Positions 8,426 to 19,490 are shown, counted from the first letter of the stretch. The stretch: 55,170 nt of DNA from Streptomyces sp. NWU339 (GCF_003143855.1 NZ_QFRK01000050.1:1-55170); one strand, 5' to 3'. Numbers and translations are program-made. Notes: generated by a model not told the origin, from the letters alone.

Positions 8426-8806
8426 ATGAACGACGCAGTACCCCAGCCGGGGGGCGCGCAGCAGCCGCCCCCGCGGGTGGAGCACGCCGTACCACCGGTC
8501 GAGGACGTCGCCCCCCGCACCGGGCCCGAGTACGCCCCCGCCGCCCCCGCACCCCTGGACGTGCCCCGCACCCCCACCGGGAACGCCGAGGTGGACGCGC
8601 GCCTGGAGCGGCTGGCCGACGCCGACCACCTCACCACGGACGGCCATGTCGAGGTGTACGAAGATGTGCACCGGGGGCTGCGCGACGCGCTCACCGCGCT
8701 CGACGCCCGCCCGGGGCCTCCGGCTCCCGCCCGTCACCCGGCCACCGCCCCTCAACGGGGTCCTTCGGGTCACGGGTCCCATTCGCCGCACCTACAGGGG
8801 AGCTGA
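8426..8806 (+). CDS. Small Pro/Ala-rich conserved hypothetical protein
   Basis: The protein has 126 residues. I recognise no domain of known function. The first ~55 residues are Pro/Ala-rich and disordered. A short helical core (TGNAEVDARLERLADADHL, then VYEDVHRGLRDALTALD) follows, and the tail is again Pro/His-rich. It ends seven bases before tlyA and supplies tlyA's SD (GGGGAG), so the two are probably co-transcribed and translationally linked. Similar small genes precede tlyA in other Streptomyces, as far as I recall. Confidence 0.7.
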   Translation: MNDAVPQPGGAQQPPPRVEHAVPPVEDVAPRTGPEYAPAAPAPLDVPRTPTGNAEVDARLERLADADHLTTDGHVEVYEDVHRGLRDALTALDARPGPPAPARHPATAPQRGPSGHGSHSPHLQGS

Positions 8807-8813
8807 ACCGAAC

Positions 8814-9629
8814 GTGGCAGGAGTCGCACGCCGCCGTCTCGACGCGGAGCTGGTCCGCCGGAAGCTCGCGCGCTCGCGGGAACACGCCGGCCAGCTGATC
8901 GCCGCCGGGCGGGTCAGTGTCGGAAAGACCGTCGCGACCAAGCCCGCCACGCAGGTGGAGACCGCCGCCGCGATCCTCGTCGCCGAGGACGCCGGCGACC
9001 CGGACTACGTGTCGCGCGGCGGCCACAAGCTCGCCGGCGCCCTCGAGGCCTTCGTGCCCGCAGGGCTGGTCGTCGAGGGGCGGCGGGCGCTGGACGCCGG
9101 CGCCTCGACCGGGGGCTTCACCGACGTCCTGCTGCGGGCCGGGGCCGCGCACGTGGTCGCCGTGGACGTCGGATACGGACAACTCGCGTGGTCTCTCCGA
9201 AACGATGAACGCGTCACCGTCAAGGACCGTACGAACGTACGGGAGTTGACGCTTGAAGCAATCGATGGGGAGCCTGTGGATCTTGTCGTGGGGGATCTTT
9301 CCTTCATCCCGCTCGGACTGGTCCTGCCCGCCCTGACACGGTGCGCGCGGCCGGACGCCGATCTGGTGATGATGGTCAAGCCGCAGTTCGAGGTGGGCAA
9401 GGAGCGGCTGGGCAGCGGCGGAGTCGTACGCAGTCCGCGACTGCGCGCCGACGCCGTGCGGGGGGTGGCCGCCAAGGCCTGGGAGCTGGGACTGGGGGCG
9501 AAGGGCGTGACGGCGAGTCCGCTGCCCGGACCCTCGGGGAATGTCGAATACTTTCTGTGGCTGCGGGCCGGGGCTCCGGAACTGGACCCGGCCGACGTTG
9601 ACCGTGCAGTGGCGGAGGGGCCGCGTTGA
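8814..9629 (+). CDS. tlyA: TlyA family rRNA (cytidine-2'-O)-methyltransferase
   Basis: The protein has 271 residues. The GTG start at 8814 follows GGGGAG. An N-terminal S4 RNA-binding domain (RRRLDAELVRRKLARSREHA, IAAGRVSVG) is joined to an FtsJ-like Rossmann methyltransferase domain beginning YVSRGGHKLAGALE. The SAM-binding motif is ALDAGASTGGFTDVLL and a further conserved motif is VVGDLSFIPL. TlyA enzymes 2'-O-methylate 16S (C1409) and/or 23S (C1920) rRNA and set capreomycin/viomycin susceptibility; whether one or both sites are modified depends on the subtype, which I cannot fix here. The stop codon overlaps the TTG start of the NAD kinase gene, a conserved actinobacterial pairing continuing to recN. 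Confidence 0.93.
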   Translation: MAGVARRRLDAELVRRKLARSREHAGQLIAAGRVSVGKTVATKPATQVETAAAILVAEDAGDPDYVSRGGHKLAGALEAFVPAGLVVEGRRALDAGASTGGFTDVLLRAGAAHVVAVDVGYGQLAWSLRNDERVTVKDRTNVRELTLEAIDGEPVDLVVGDLSFIPLGLVLPALTRCARPDADLVMMVKPQFEVGKERLGSGGVVRSPRLRADAVRGVAAKAWELGLGAKGVTASPLPGPSGNVEYFLWLRAGAPELDPADVDRAVAEGPR

Positions 9630-10531
9630 CACCGAATCGAGTTCGTACCGTTTTCCTGCTCGCCCACACCGGCCGCCCCGCGGCCATCCGCAGTGCGGAA
9701 CTCGTGGTCAAGGGGCTGCTGCGTTCCGGGCTCGGGGTGCGGGTGCTGGAGACCGAGGCACAGGACCTGCCGCTGCCGGACGAGGTGGAGACCGTCAAGG
9801 AGGCCACGCCCGAGTGCCTCGACGGCTGCGAACTGCTGATCGTGCTGGGCGGTGACGGCACGCTGCTGCGCGGCGCGGAGTTCGCCCGCGCCTCGGGGGT
9901 GCCGATGCTCGGCGTGAACCTCGGCAGCGTCGGGTTCCTCGCCGAGGCCGAGCGGGACGACCTCGACAAGGTCGTCGACCGGGTGGTGAGCAAGGCGTAC
10001 GAGGTCGAGGAACGGATGACCGTCGATGTCGTCGTGCACCAGAACGGCACCATCGTGCACACGGACTGGGCGCTGAACGAGGCAGCCGTGCAGAAGGTGT
10101 CCGCCGAGCGGATGCTGGAGGTCGTGCTGGAGATCGACGGGCGGCCGGTGACCGGATTCGGCTGCGACGGGATCGTGTGCGCCACCCCGACCGGATCCAC
10201 CGCGTACGCGTTCTCCGCGGGCGGGCCCGTGGTGTGGCCGGAGGTCGAGGCGCTGCTGATGGTGCCGATCAGCGCACACGCGCTGTTCGCCAAGCCCTTG
10301 GTGACCTCGCCGGACTCGGTGCTGGCCGTGGAGGTCCTGCCGCACGTTCCGCCGGGTGTGCTCTGGTGCGACGGGCGGCGGACCCTGGAGCTGCCGCCCG
10401 GGGCGCGGGTCGAGGTGCGGCGCGGCGCGGTGCCGGTACGACTGGCCCGGCTGCATCACGCCTCGTTCACGGACCGACTGGTCGCGAAGTTCGCCCTGCC
10501 GGTCTCGGGGTGGCGGGGGGCTCCGCACTAG
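9626..10531 (+). CDS. nadK: NAD kinase
   Basis: The protein has 301 residues. It phosphorylates NAD to NADP using ATP or polyphosphate. The start is a TTG at 9626 in a TTGA overlap with tlyA, preceded by GGAGGGG. Conserved motifs are VLGGDGTLLRGAEFAR (catalytic GGDGT, about residues 75-79), NLGSVGFLAE and TPTGSTAYAFSAGGP, in family order and spacing. The rare TTG start and the overlap imply that translation depends on ribosomes finishing tlyA. Confidence 0.96.
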   Translation: MTPNRVRTVFLLAHTGRPAAIRSAELVVKGLLRSGLGVRVLETEAQDLPLPDEVETVKEATPECLDGCELLIVLGGDGTLLRGAEFARASGVPMLGVNLGSVGFLAEAERDDLDKVVDRVVSKAYEVEERMTVDVVVHQNGTIVHTDWALNEAAVQKVSAERMLEVVLEIDGRPVTGFGCDGIVCATPTGSTAYAFSAGGPVVWPEVEALLMVPISAHALFAKPLVTSPDSVLAVEVLPHVPPGVLWCDGRRTLELPPGARVEVRRGAVPVRLARLHHASFTDRLVAKFALPVSGWRGAPH

Positions 10532-10665
10532 GGCCTGCCGTGAGGTGGTGCGTGGCCGGGCCCGCCGGGGAGGGATTCCCACTCACGGGTGACGACCTGC
10601 CACGATCCCGGACGGGCGGGGGGCGGCGTCGCACAGCGCGAGGAAAACCTCGTAAGGTCTGGGAC

Positions 10666-12396
10666 GTGTTGGAGGAGATGCGGATACGGTCGCTCGGAGT
10701 CATCGACGACGCCGTGGTCGAGCTGTCACCAGGCTTCACCGCCGTCACCGGTGAGACGGGCGCGGGCAAGACCATGGTGGTCACCAGCCTCGGGCTGCTG
10801 CTGGGTGGAAGGGCGGACGCGGCGCTGGTGCGGATCGGTGCCAGGAACGCGGTCGTCGAGGGGCGGATCGCCGTGCCCGAGGGCGCCGCGGCCGTCGTAC
10901 GGGCCGAGGAGGCCGGGGCCGAGCTCGACGACGGAGCGCTGCTGATCAGCCGGACCGTCTCCGCCGAGGGGCGCTCACGGGCGCACCTGGGCGGGCGGAG
11001 CGTGCCCGTGGGGCTGCTCGCCGAACTCGCCGACGACCTGGTGGCCGTGCACGGGCAGACCGACCAGCAGGGGCTGCTGAAGCAGTCCCGGCAGCGGCAG
11101 GCGCTCGACCGGTACGCGGGCGACGCGGTCGCCGGTCCGCTCGCCAAGTACACCGGGGCGTACAAGCGGCTGCGGGCCGTCGCCGCGGAGCTCGAACAGA
11201 TCACCACGCGCGCGCGTGAGCGGGCCCAGGAGGCCGACATGCTGCGCTTCGGGCTCGACGAGATCGCCGCTGTGGAGCCCCGCGCCGGTGAGGACGTGGA
11301 GCTGGCCGAGGAGGCCGAGCGGCTCGGTCACGCCGAGGCCCTGGCGTCCGCCGCGCACGCCGCGCACACCGCCCTCGCCGGCAATCCGGAGGACCCCGAG
11401 GGCGTCGACGCCGGAACGCTCGTCGCGGGCGCCCAGCGGGCCCTGGAGGCCGTCCGGGCGCACGATCCCGCGCTGGCCGCGCTCACCGACCGGATCGGTG
11501 AGGTCGGCATCCTGCTGCGTGACGTGGCCGGGGAGCTCGCCGGGTACGCCGAGGACCTGGACGCCGACCCGCTGCGGCTGGCGGCCGTCGAGGAGCGGCG
11601 GGCCGCGCTCACCGGGCTGACCCGCAAGTACGGCGAGGACGTCGCCGCCGTGCTGGCCTGGGCCGAGCAGAGCGCCGCGCGGCTCACGGAACTGGACGGG
11701 GACGACGAGCGGATCGAGGAGCTCACCGCCGAGCGGGACGGCCTGCGCGCCGAACTGGGAGGGCTGGCGCAGGCGCTGTCGGAGGCCCGGACCGAGGCCG
11801 CGGAGCGGTTCGCGGCGGCCGTCACCGCGGAGCTGGCGTCCCTCGCCATGCCGCACGCGCGCGTGTCGTTCGACATCCGGCAGACGGACGACCCGGACGG
11901 CGTCGAGGTCGGCGGGCGCACCGTCGCCCACGGGCCCTCGGGTGTGGACGAGGTCGAGCTGCTGCTGGCCCCGCACCCCGGGGCACCGCCCCGGCCCATC
12001 GCCAAGGGCGCGTCCGGCGGTGAGCTGTCGCGCGTGATGCTGGCCGTGGAGGTCGTGTTCGCCGGGACGGACCCGGTGCCGACGTATCTGTTCGACGAGG
12101 TCGACGCCGGTGTCGGCGGCAAGGCGGCCGTCGAGATCGGACGGCGGCTCGCCAAACTGGCGAAGAGCGCTCAGGTCGTGGTCGTCACGCATCTGCCGCA
12201 GGTGGCCGCGTTCGCCGACCGGCAGCTGCTGGTGGCGAAGACCGACGACGGGTCGGTCACCCGGTCCGGTGTGAAGGTGCTCGAAGGGGAGGAACGGATC
12301 CGGGAGCTGTCCCGGATGCTGGCCGGCCAGGAGAACTCCGAAACGGCCCGTGCCCACGCGGAGGAACTCCTGGCGACGGCCCGCGCGGACGGCTAG
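10666..12396 (+). CDS. recN: DNA repair protein RecN
   Basis: The protein has 576 residues. RecN is an SMC-like ATPase that acts at double-strand breaks. The start is the GTG at 10666 (VLEEMRIRSLGVID) as in other Streptomyces RecN proteins. Walker A is GETGAGKT at residues 29-36. The centre is a coiled-coil arm rich in Glu, Ala and Arg, with the signature region KGASGGELSRVMLAVEVV, Walker B YLFDEVDAGVGG and VVTHLPQVAA at the end. It follows the NAD kinase gene after a 135-bp gap and is followed by a hairpin terminator. Confidence 0.96.
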   Translation: MLEEMRIRSLGVIDDAVVELSPGFTAVTGETGAGKTMVVTSLGLLLGGRADAALVRIGARNAVVEGRIAVPEGAAAVVRAEEAGAELDDGALLISRTVSAEGRSRAHLGGRSVPVGLLAELADDLVAVHGQTDQQGLLKQSRQRQALDRYAGDAVAGPLAKYTGAYKRLRAVAAELEQITTRARERAQEADMLRFGLDEIAAVEPRAGEDVELAEEAERLGHAEALASAAHAAHTALAGNPEDPEGVDAGTLVAGAQRALEAVRAHDPALAALTDRIGEVGILLRDVAGELAGYAEDLDADPLRLAAVEERRAALTGLTRKYGEDVAAVLAWAEQSAARLTELDGDDERIEELTAERDGLRAELGGLAQALSEARTEAAERFAAAVTAELASLAMPHARVSFDIRQTDDPDGVEVGGRTVAHGPSGVDEVELLLAPHPGAPPRPIAKGASGGELSRVMLAVEVVFAGTDPVPTYLFDEVDAGVGGKAAVEIGRRLAKLAKSAQVVVVTHLPQVAAFADRQLLVAKTDDGSVTRSGVKVLEGEERIRELSRMLAGQENSETARAHAEELLATARADG

Positions 12397-12404
12397 CCGT
12401 CGTA

Positions 12405-12436
12405 CCTCCCGGCGCCTCGGCCGGCGGGAGGCTTTT
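12405..12436 (+). terminator. Terminator after recN
   Basis: CCTCCCG at 12405-12411 pairs with CGGGAGG at 12425-12431 and is followed by CTTTTCC. It begins eight bases past the recN stop codon. Confidence 0.7.
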
Positions 12437-12623
12437 CCGCACTCGTGTGGGTGAAATTTCTGTCCGGTCCGGTGCAGGCGGGCGCTCCCGTCGTCGCCGC
12501 GATCCCCTTGTGTCCTGGCATGCTTGACGGAGCACGCGTAGGAGACCGTGCGGTACACCCCCTCCGCACGGTCCTTCTGTACGTTCTTCGGGACCATCCG
12601 ACCCGAACCAGGAGCTCGGCCAC

Positions 12624-13760
12624 GTGACCCCCGTGAGCAGCCACTCACCGCACGGCCAGTCGCCGCTGCGCACCGTGCAGGTGCTGGGCGGTGGCAACGC
12701 CGCCACCAGCGCCCATGTGCGCTCACTGGCGGAGGGGCTCGTCGCACGGGGCGTGCGGGTCACGGTGTGCGCCCCCGCCGAGGCGGAGCACACCCACGAC
12801 TTCACGGGCGTCGGCGCAGGCCATGTGGACATCCCGCGCAGCAGCGACCCCGGCTCGGTGGCCGCCCTGCGGACGGCCTGCGCGAACGCCGACCTGGTGC
12901 ACGCGCACGGACTGCACGCCTCCTTCCGGACCGTGCTCGCCCTCAGCGGCCGGCGCACCCCGCTGATCGTCACCTGGCACGACCGGGCGCCCGCCGACGG
13001 CGCCCGCGCGCACTTCCTGCGGCTGCTGGAGCGCAGGGTCGTCAAGGCGGCCACCGTGGTGCTCGGAACCACCTCCGCCCTGGTCGACCGGGCCCGCCGG
13101 ACCGGAGCGCGGGACGCGCGGCTGGCGGCCGTCGCCTTCCCCACGCCCCGCACGGCCGAGGAGCCGGAGGACCCCGACGGGGCGCGGCCCAAACTGCGTG
13201 CCGAACTCGGCGCCGTCGGCCGCCCCTTACTGGTCGCGGCCGGTCCCCTCGAACGGCGCCGTGGCCACCACACCCTGCTGGACGCCGCGCACGGGTGGCG
13301 CCGCCTCGACCCCGCGCCGCTGGTCGCCGTCGCGGGGGAGGGCCCGCTGCGCGGTGAACTCCAGCGGCGGATCGCGGACGAGGAACTGCCGGTCCGGCTC
13401 ATCGGACGACGCGACGACGTCACCGGGCTGCTCGAGGCCGCGGACCTCGCGCTGCTGCCGAGCCGGTGGGAGGGGCGCTCCGCGCTCGCCCAGCAGGCCC
13501 TCCACGCGCGTGTGCCGCTCGTCGCGACCAGGGCCGGCGGCATGCCCGAACTCGTCGGCGACGCCGCCGAACTCGTCTCCCCCGGCAACGCGCGTGCGCT
13601 CGCCGACGCCGTCGTACGGCTGCTGGGCGACCCGGGGCGCCGGGAGGAACTCAGGGCCAGGGGCACCCGGCAGGCGGCCGGGTGGCCGACGGAGGACGAG
13701 GCGGTGGCCCAGGTGCTCAGTGTCTACGACGAGTTGACGCAGCACCGCCCGTTGCTCTGA
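12624..13760 (+). CDS. GT4-type glycosyltransferase with a TTA codon
   Basis: The protein has 378 residues. The GTG at 12624 follows AGGAG with nine-base spacing. The N-terminal half (VQVLGGGNAATSAHVRSL, then VHAHGLHASF) is a GT-B acceptor domain and the C-terminal half (VAGEGPLRGELQRR, LLPSRWEGRSALAQQALHA) carries the GT4 donor-sugar motif with the E-x7-E pattern. It transfers a sugar from a nucleotide sugar to an unknown acceptor. Codon 202 (13227-13229) is TTA, the only in-frame TTA I found in the window, so translation should need the bldA leucyl tRNA. It converges on the PucR-type regulator 14 bp away. Confidence 0.85.
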   Translation: MTPVSSHSPHGQSPLRTVQVLGGGNAATSAHVRSLAEGLVARGVRVTVCAPAEAEHTHDFTGVGAGHVDIPRSSDPGSVAALRTACANADLVHAHGLHASFRTVLALSGRRTPLIVTWHDRAPADGARAHFLRLLERRVVKAATVVLGTTSALVDRARRTGARDARLAAVAFPTPRTAEEPEDPDGARPKLRAELGAVGRPLLVAAGPLERRRGHHTLLDAAHGWRRLDPAPLVAVAGEGPLRGELQRRIADEELPVRLIGRRDDVTGLLEAADLALLPSRWEGRSALAQQALHARVPLVATRAGGMPELVGDAAELVSPGNARALADAVVRLLGDPGRREELRARGTRQAAGWPTEDEAVAQVLSVYDELTQHRPLL

Positions 13761-13774
13761 CGTCACATCCCGCG

Positions 13775-15427
13775 TCAGGACACGTGCCGCCGTGCCCGCA
13801 GGGCCAGGCTCAGGGTCAGGACCGTGTGCGGGTCGTCGAGGTCACTGCCCAGCAACTCCCCGATCCTGGCCAGCCGGTTGTACAGCGTCTGGCGGTTCAG
13901 GTGCAGTTCGCGGGCCGTCTCCGCCTTGCGGCCCGCACGGGCCAGATAGGTCTCCAGGGTGGGCAGCAGCGGCGGCCGCGAGCGGCGGTCGTGGTCCAGG
14001 ACCGGGCCGATCGCGCGGTCCACGAAGGCCGCCAGGTCCGGCTGGTCACGCAGCCGCCACATCAGCAGGTCGATGTCCAGGCGGCGGGCGTCGTACCAGG
14101 GACGGTCCGGCAGCCCCTGCGCCGCGCTCGCGGTCCGGGCCGCGTGCCGCAGACCCGCCGACGCCGCCGCCCAGTCACCGGCCGCCCCGACCACCACCAC
14201 GGGCGGCCGCGCCCCCGGCGGCGTCATCCCCGCCCGCTCCGCCCCGGCGCGCAGCGCCGCCGCCACCCGGTCCGCGATCGCCGGCCGTTCCGTCTGCGCG
14301 CGCAGCCCGAGCAGCAGCGGCACCCGCCCCTCCACCGGCCGCACACCCAGCAGCACGGGGACCCCGAGCGAGGCCAGCTCCTCGGCGACCGCGCGGGCCA
14401 GCACCGCCCAGCCGCCGCCCTGCGGGGACAGGACGTCATCGAGCCGCATCACCACCGGGAGCAGCGGGCCGGTGCCCGGTCTGAAACCCAGCACGCGCGC
14501 CTGCGCGGGCGCGTCCCGCGGGGCGACGCGGCCCTCGGAGAGGTCGACGAGGAAGTCGCCGCGTCCGCGTGCCGCCAGCTCCTCCTCCTGACGGGCCTGC
14601 ATCAGCACCACCGCGAGCAGGCCTGCCGCCCGCTCGGCCGCCATGCGGTGCACCGGCTCCGGCGCCGTCCGCACCGGCAGCAGCACCAGACGCGCCCGCA
14701 CCCCGCCGCTGCCCGCCCCGCCGGCCGGTACGTCGACGAGCACCGAACCGGCCGGCGGGGCGTCCTGGTGCCGGTCGCGCAGCCCCTCCCAGACCTGAAG
14801 CGGGTCGGTGCCCTCGGGGCCCTCCCCGGCGGCGTACAGCAGCCGTCCGTCCGTCGTCTCCAGGAACACCGGGTTGCCGCTGACGTCGGCCAGGATCCGC
14901 AGGACCTGGGGGACGCCCCCACCGCCCAGCAGCGCCTCGGTGCAGCGCCGGTGGACCTCCTCGGCGCGCCGCAGCAGCGTGTAGTGGCCGTTGACGATCT
15001 CGGTGTGGATCTCCTCGGTCACCGTCACGTACGGCACCTCGCGGTGCAGCTGGACCAGGGGTAGTCCCGCCGCCCGTGCCGTGTCGACCAGGGCGGCGGG
15101 CAGACGGGTGAAGCGGGTGCCGAGCTCCACGACGAGGGCCGCGATGTCCCGCTCGGCCAGCGTGCGCACGAACGCCCGCTGCTCGGCGGGACGGCTGCCG
15201 AGACCGTATCCGGTGGTCAGCAGCAGCTCCCCGCCCTTGAGCAGCGAGGCGATGTTGGGCACCTCGCCCGCGTGCACCCAGCGCACCGTGCGCCCCAGGC
15301 CGTCGGCTCCGGCCACCACCTCGGGCAGCCCGCTGCGCAGCGCGGGCAGTTCCAGCGCCTGCCGCACGGTGATCCCGGCACCCTGCGTGTCGTATCCGCT
15401 GTCCCTGCCCCTGTCGCTGCCGCCCAT
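13775..15427 (-). CDS. PucR family transcriptional regulator
   Basis: The protein has 550 residues from the ATG at 15427. The N-terminal PucR sensing domain starts TVRQALELPALRSGLPEVVA and includes GGELLLTTGYGLG. A central GGDEF-like region follows, and the C-terminal HTH_30 domain reads ETARELHLNRQTLYNRLARI. This is the full architecture of the PucR/CdaR group, which activates purine, amino-acid or sugar-acid catabolism genes; no such target is adjacent, so the regulon cannot be inferred. No SD is visible, so the start is uncertain within a few codons. The gene runs convergent to the GT4 gene and lies just downstream of the GH15 gene on the same strand. Confidence 0.88.
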   Translation of the reverse strand: MGGSDRGRDSGYDTQGAGITVRQALELPALRSGLPEVVAGADGLGRTVRWVHAGEVPNIASLLKGGELLLTTGYGLGSRPAEQRAFVRTLAERDIAALVVELGTRFTRLPAALVDTARAAGLPLVQLHREVPYVTVTEEIHTEIVNGHYTLLRRAEEVHRRCTEALLGGGGVPQVLRILADVSGNPVFLETTDGRLLYAAGEGPEGTDPLQVWEGLRDRHQDAPPAGSVLVDVPAGGAGSGGVRARLVLLPVRTAPEPVHRMAAERAAGLLAVVLMQARQEEELAARGRGDFLVDLSEGRVAPRDAPAQARVLGFRPGTGPLLPVVMRLDDVLSPQGGGWAVLARAVAEELASLGVPVLLGVRPVEGRVPLLLGLRAQTERPAIADRVAAALRAGAERAGMTPPGARPPVVVVGAAGDWAAASAGLRHAARTASAAQGLPDRPWYDARRLDIDLLMWRLRDQPDLAAFVDRAIGPVLDHDRRSRPPLLPTLETYLARAGRKAETARELHLNRQTLYNRLARIGELLGSDLDDPHTVLTLSLALRARRHVS

Positions 15428-15477
15428 GCACCGGACGCTACCCGCGCGCACGGGCGCGCGGGCCGTCGGGCGGTTCC

Positions 15478-17280
15478 TCAGCCCCCGTACGCCCCCGAGG
15501 CGGTCAGGCGCAGGGCCGTGTCGATGAGGGGGACGTGGCTGAAGGCCTGGGGGAAGTTGCCGACCTGGCGCTGGTTGACCGGGTCCCACTCCTCGGCGAG
15601 CAGGCCGAGGTCGTTGCGCAGGGCCAGCAGCCTCTCGAACAGCGTGCGGGCCTCGTCCACGCGGCCGATCATCGCCAGGTCGTCGGCCATCCAGAACGAG
15701 CAGGCGAGGAAGGCGCCCTCGTCGCCCGGCAGTCCGTCGACGCCTTCGTCGGAGCCCTCCGTCGGGTAGCGCAGGATGAAGCCGTCCGGGGTGGACAGCT
15801 CACGCTGGATCGCCTCGATGGTGCCGATCACCCGCTTGTCGTCCGGCGGCAGGAAGCCCACCTGCGGGATCAGCAGCAGCGAGGCGTCCAGCTCCTTGGA
15901 GCCGTACGACTGCGTGAAGGTGTTGCGTTCCTTGTCGTAGCCCTTCTCGCACACGTCCCGGTGAATGTCGTTGCGCAGCTGCTTCCAGCGCTCCAGCGGG
16001 CCGTCCGCGTCACCGGACTCGATGAGCTTGATGGTGCGGTCGACGGCGACCCAGGCCATCACCTTGGAGTGCACGAAGTGGCGGCGCGGGCCGCGCACCT
16101 CCCAGATGCCCTCGTCCGGCTCCGTCCAGTGCTTCTCCAGGTAGGTGATCAGCTTCACCTGGAGCAGGGACGCGTAGTCGTTGCGTGTCAGGCCCGTCAT
16201 GTGGGCCAGGTGCAGGGCCTCGGTGACCTCGCCGTACACGTCCAGCTGGAGCTGGTTCGCCGCGCCGTTGCCGACCCGGACCGGGGTCGAGTTCTCGTAG
16301 CCGGGCAGCCAGTCCAGCTCCGCCTCGCCGAGCTCGCGCTCACCGGCGATGCCGTACATGATCTGCAGGTTCTCCGGGTCGCCGGCCACCGCGCGCAGCA
16401 GCCACTCGCGCCAGGCGCGGGCCTCCTCGCGGTAGCCGGTGCGCAGCAGCGAGGACAGGGTGATCGCCGCGTCACGCAGCCAGGTGTAGCGGTAGTCCCA
16501 GTTGCGGACGCCGCCGATGTCCTCGGGCAGGGAGGTGGTGGGCGCGGCGACGATGCCGCCGGTCGGGGCGTAGGTGAGGGCCTTCAGCGTGATCAGGGAG
16601 CGGATCACGGCCTCGCGGTAGGGGCCGTGGTACGTACAGTGCTCCACCCACTCCCGCCAGAACTCCTCGGTCGCCTCCAGCGACTGCTCCGGCTCCGGCA
16701 GCGGCGGCGGCTCCTTGTGCGAGGGCTGCCACGAGAGGGTGAAGGTGATCCGGTCGCCCGGCGCCACCGTGAAGTCCGAGTACGTCGTCAGTGACTCCCC
16801 GTACGTCTCGGCGGGTGTGTCGAACCACACCGAGTCCGGGCCCGCGACGGCGACCGTGCGCCCCTCGTGCCGGTGCACCCACGGCACCACCCGGCCGTAG
16901 GAGAAGCGCATCCGGAGCGCCGAACGCATCGGCACCTGGCCCGAGACGCCCTCCACGATGCGGATGAGCTGCGGGGCGCCGTCGCGCGGGGGCATGAAAT
17001 CGATCACCCGGACCGTGCCGTGCCCGGTGTCCCACTCCGACTCCAGGACCAGCGAGTCGCCGCGGTAGCCGCGCCGGGTCGCGGCCGGCGGCGGGGCGTC
17101 GGGGGCGTGCGCCGGGCCGATCCGCCAGAAGCCGTGTTCTTCGGTGCCCAGTAGGCCGGCGAAGATGGCGTGCGAGTCGAAGCGGGGCAGGCACAGCCAG
17201 TCGACTGTGCCGTCCCGGCAGACCAGGGCGGCGGTCTGCATGTCTCCGATGAGTGCGTAGTCTTCGATGCGCCCGGCCAC
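15478..17280 (-). CDS. Glycoside hydrolase family 15 protein (trehalase/glucoamylase type)
   Basis: The protein has 600 residues from the GTG at 17280, which has GGAG six bases upstream; an open frame continues to 17415. The N-terminus AGRIEDYALIGDMQTAALVC and DGTVDWLCLPRFDS is the beta-sandwich start of bacterial GH15 proteins. The (alpha/alpha)6 barrel includes GGVRNWDYRYTWLRDA, whose WDYRYTWLRD segment lines the active site, and LLAEEWDPVNQRQVGNFPQA, which holds the second catalytic Glu. Mycobacterial relatives hydrolyse trehalose and others hydrolyse maltodextrin, so the substrate is open. No signal peptide is seen, so it is cytoplasmic. An 8-bp inverted repeat sits ~100 bp upstream. Confidence 0.9.
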   Translation of the reverse strand: MAGRIEDYALIGDMQTAALVCRDGTVDWLCLPRFDSHAIFAGLLGTEEHGFWRIGPAHAPDAPPPAATRRGYRGDSLVLESEWDTGHGTVRVIDFMPPRDGAPQLIRIVEGVSGQVPMRSALRMRFSYGRVVPWVHRHEGRTVAVAGPDSVWFDTPAETYGESLTTYSDFTVAPGDRITFTLSWQPSHKEPPPLPEPEQSLEATEEFWREWVEHCTYHGPYREAVIRSLITLKALTYAPTGGIVAAPTTSLPEDIGGVRNWDYRYTWLRDAAITLSSLLRTGYREEARAWREWLLRAVAGDPENLQIMYGIAGERELGEAELDWLPGYENSTPVRVGNGAANQLQLDVYGEVTEALHLAHMTGLTRNDYASLLQVKLITYLEKHWTEPDEGIWEVRGPRRHFVHSKVMAWVAVDRTIKLIESGDADGPLERWKQLRNDIHRDVCEKGYDKERNTFTQSYGSKELDASLLLIPQVGFLPPDDKRVIGTIEAIQRELSTPDGFILRYPTEGSDEGVDGLPGDEGAFLACSFWMADDLAMIGRVDEARTLFERLLALRNDLGLLAEEWDPVNQRQVGNFPQAFSHVPLIDTALRLTASGAYGG

Positions 17281-17687
17281 GTGCAACTCCAGTCGAACGG
17301 CCACGTCACCCCACGAGGGGGCTGTCGCTAGTGCGGTCAAGGGGACAGTGAATGGTGAAGTGCGTAATGCGTCGTTGAGCGACGAAGCAAAGCAGTCGCT
17401 CAGCCATGAATGCAAAGCGTCGATTATTAGTCAACGAACTGACGAGCTTTCGTTGTTCCGGTGTGACGGGCGGGGGTGGTGCCGTCCGGCCGGCCGGGCT
17501 CGGCGGTGGGGTGTCCGAGCAGGATACGACGCACGTAGAGGGTCTGTGTGCCGCTCCGGGCAACGCACCACCGCCGAACGGGTGAGCAGCGGGTGACGGG
17601 CCTGTGAAAGGTGACGGACCTGTGCCGGAACGTGCGCGGAGCGTGGCCGGACGGCATCGCCCCGCGTCGCTGATACGCTGGTAGCCC
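17281..17687. other. Intergenic region between divergent GH15 and pyrG genes
   Basis: No gene is evident here. On the minus strand TTGACT (17434-17429) and ATTCAT (17411-17406), 17 bases apart, could be a weak GH15 promoter. An inverted repeat TGAGCGAC...GTCGCTCA (17376-17383 and 17395-17402) lies just downstream of it. The stretch continues into the 138-nt pyrG leader, which contains a small hairpin TTCCCC-GGA-GGGGAA around 17705-17719. Confidence 0.5.
17376..17402. promoter_or_regulatory. Inverted repeat, possible GH15 operator
   Basis: Perfect 8-bp arms TGAGCGAC and GTCGCTCA are separated by 11 bases. The dyad lies ~100 bp upstream of the GH15 start and just downstream of its weak candidate promoter. 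No known regulator's consensus is recognised. Confidence 0.4.
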
Positions 17688-17825
17688 GTGGACCGGTGTG
17701 CCCCTTCCCCGGAGGGGAAATCCGAACAGGGCACCCCCGAACCGCAGCGACGGCACCGTCGGAGACCTCCGGCGGGCAGCCGCCCCGCACCCCCAGACCG
17801 CGACCACGGGAGCCCCCTCTTGGCC

Positions 17826-19472
<1,647 letters not shown>

Positions 19473-19490
19473 CACACCGGTTGTACGGTT

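Noticed and set aside
17705..17719. pyrG leader hairpin as a CTP-sensing attenuator
   Set aside because: The stem is only six bases with no T run, and no GGGC start-site signature as in Bacillus is seen.
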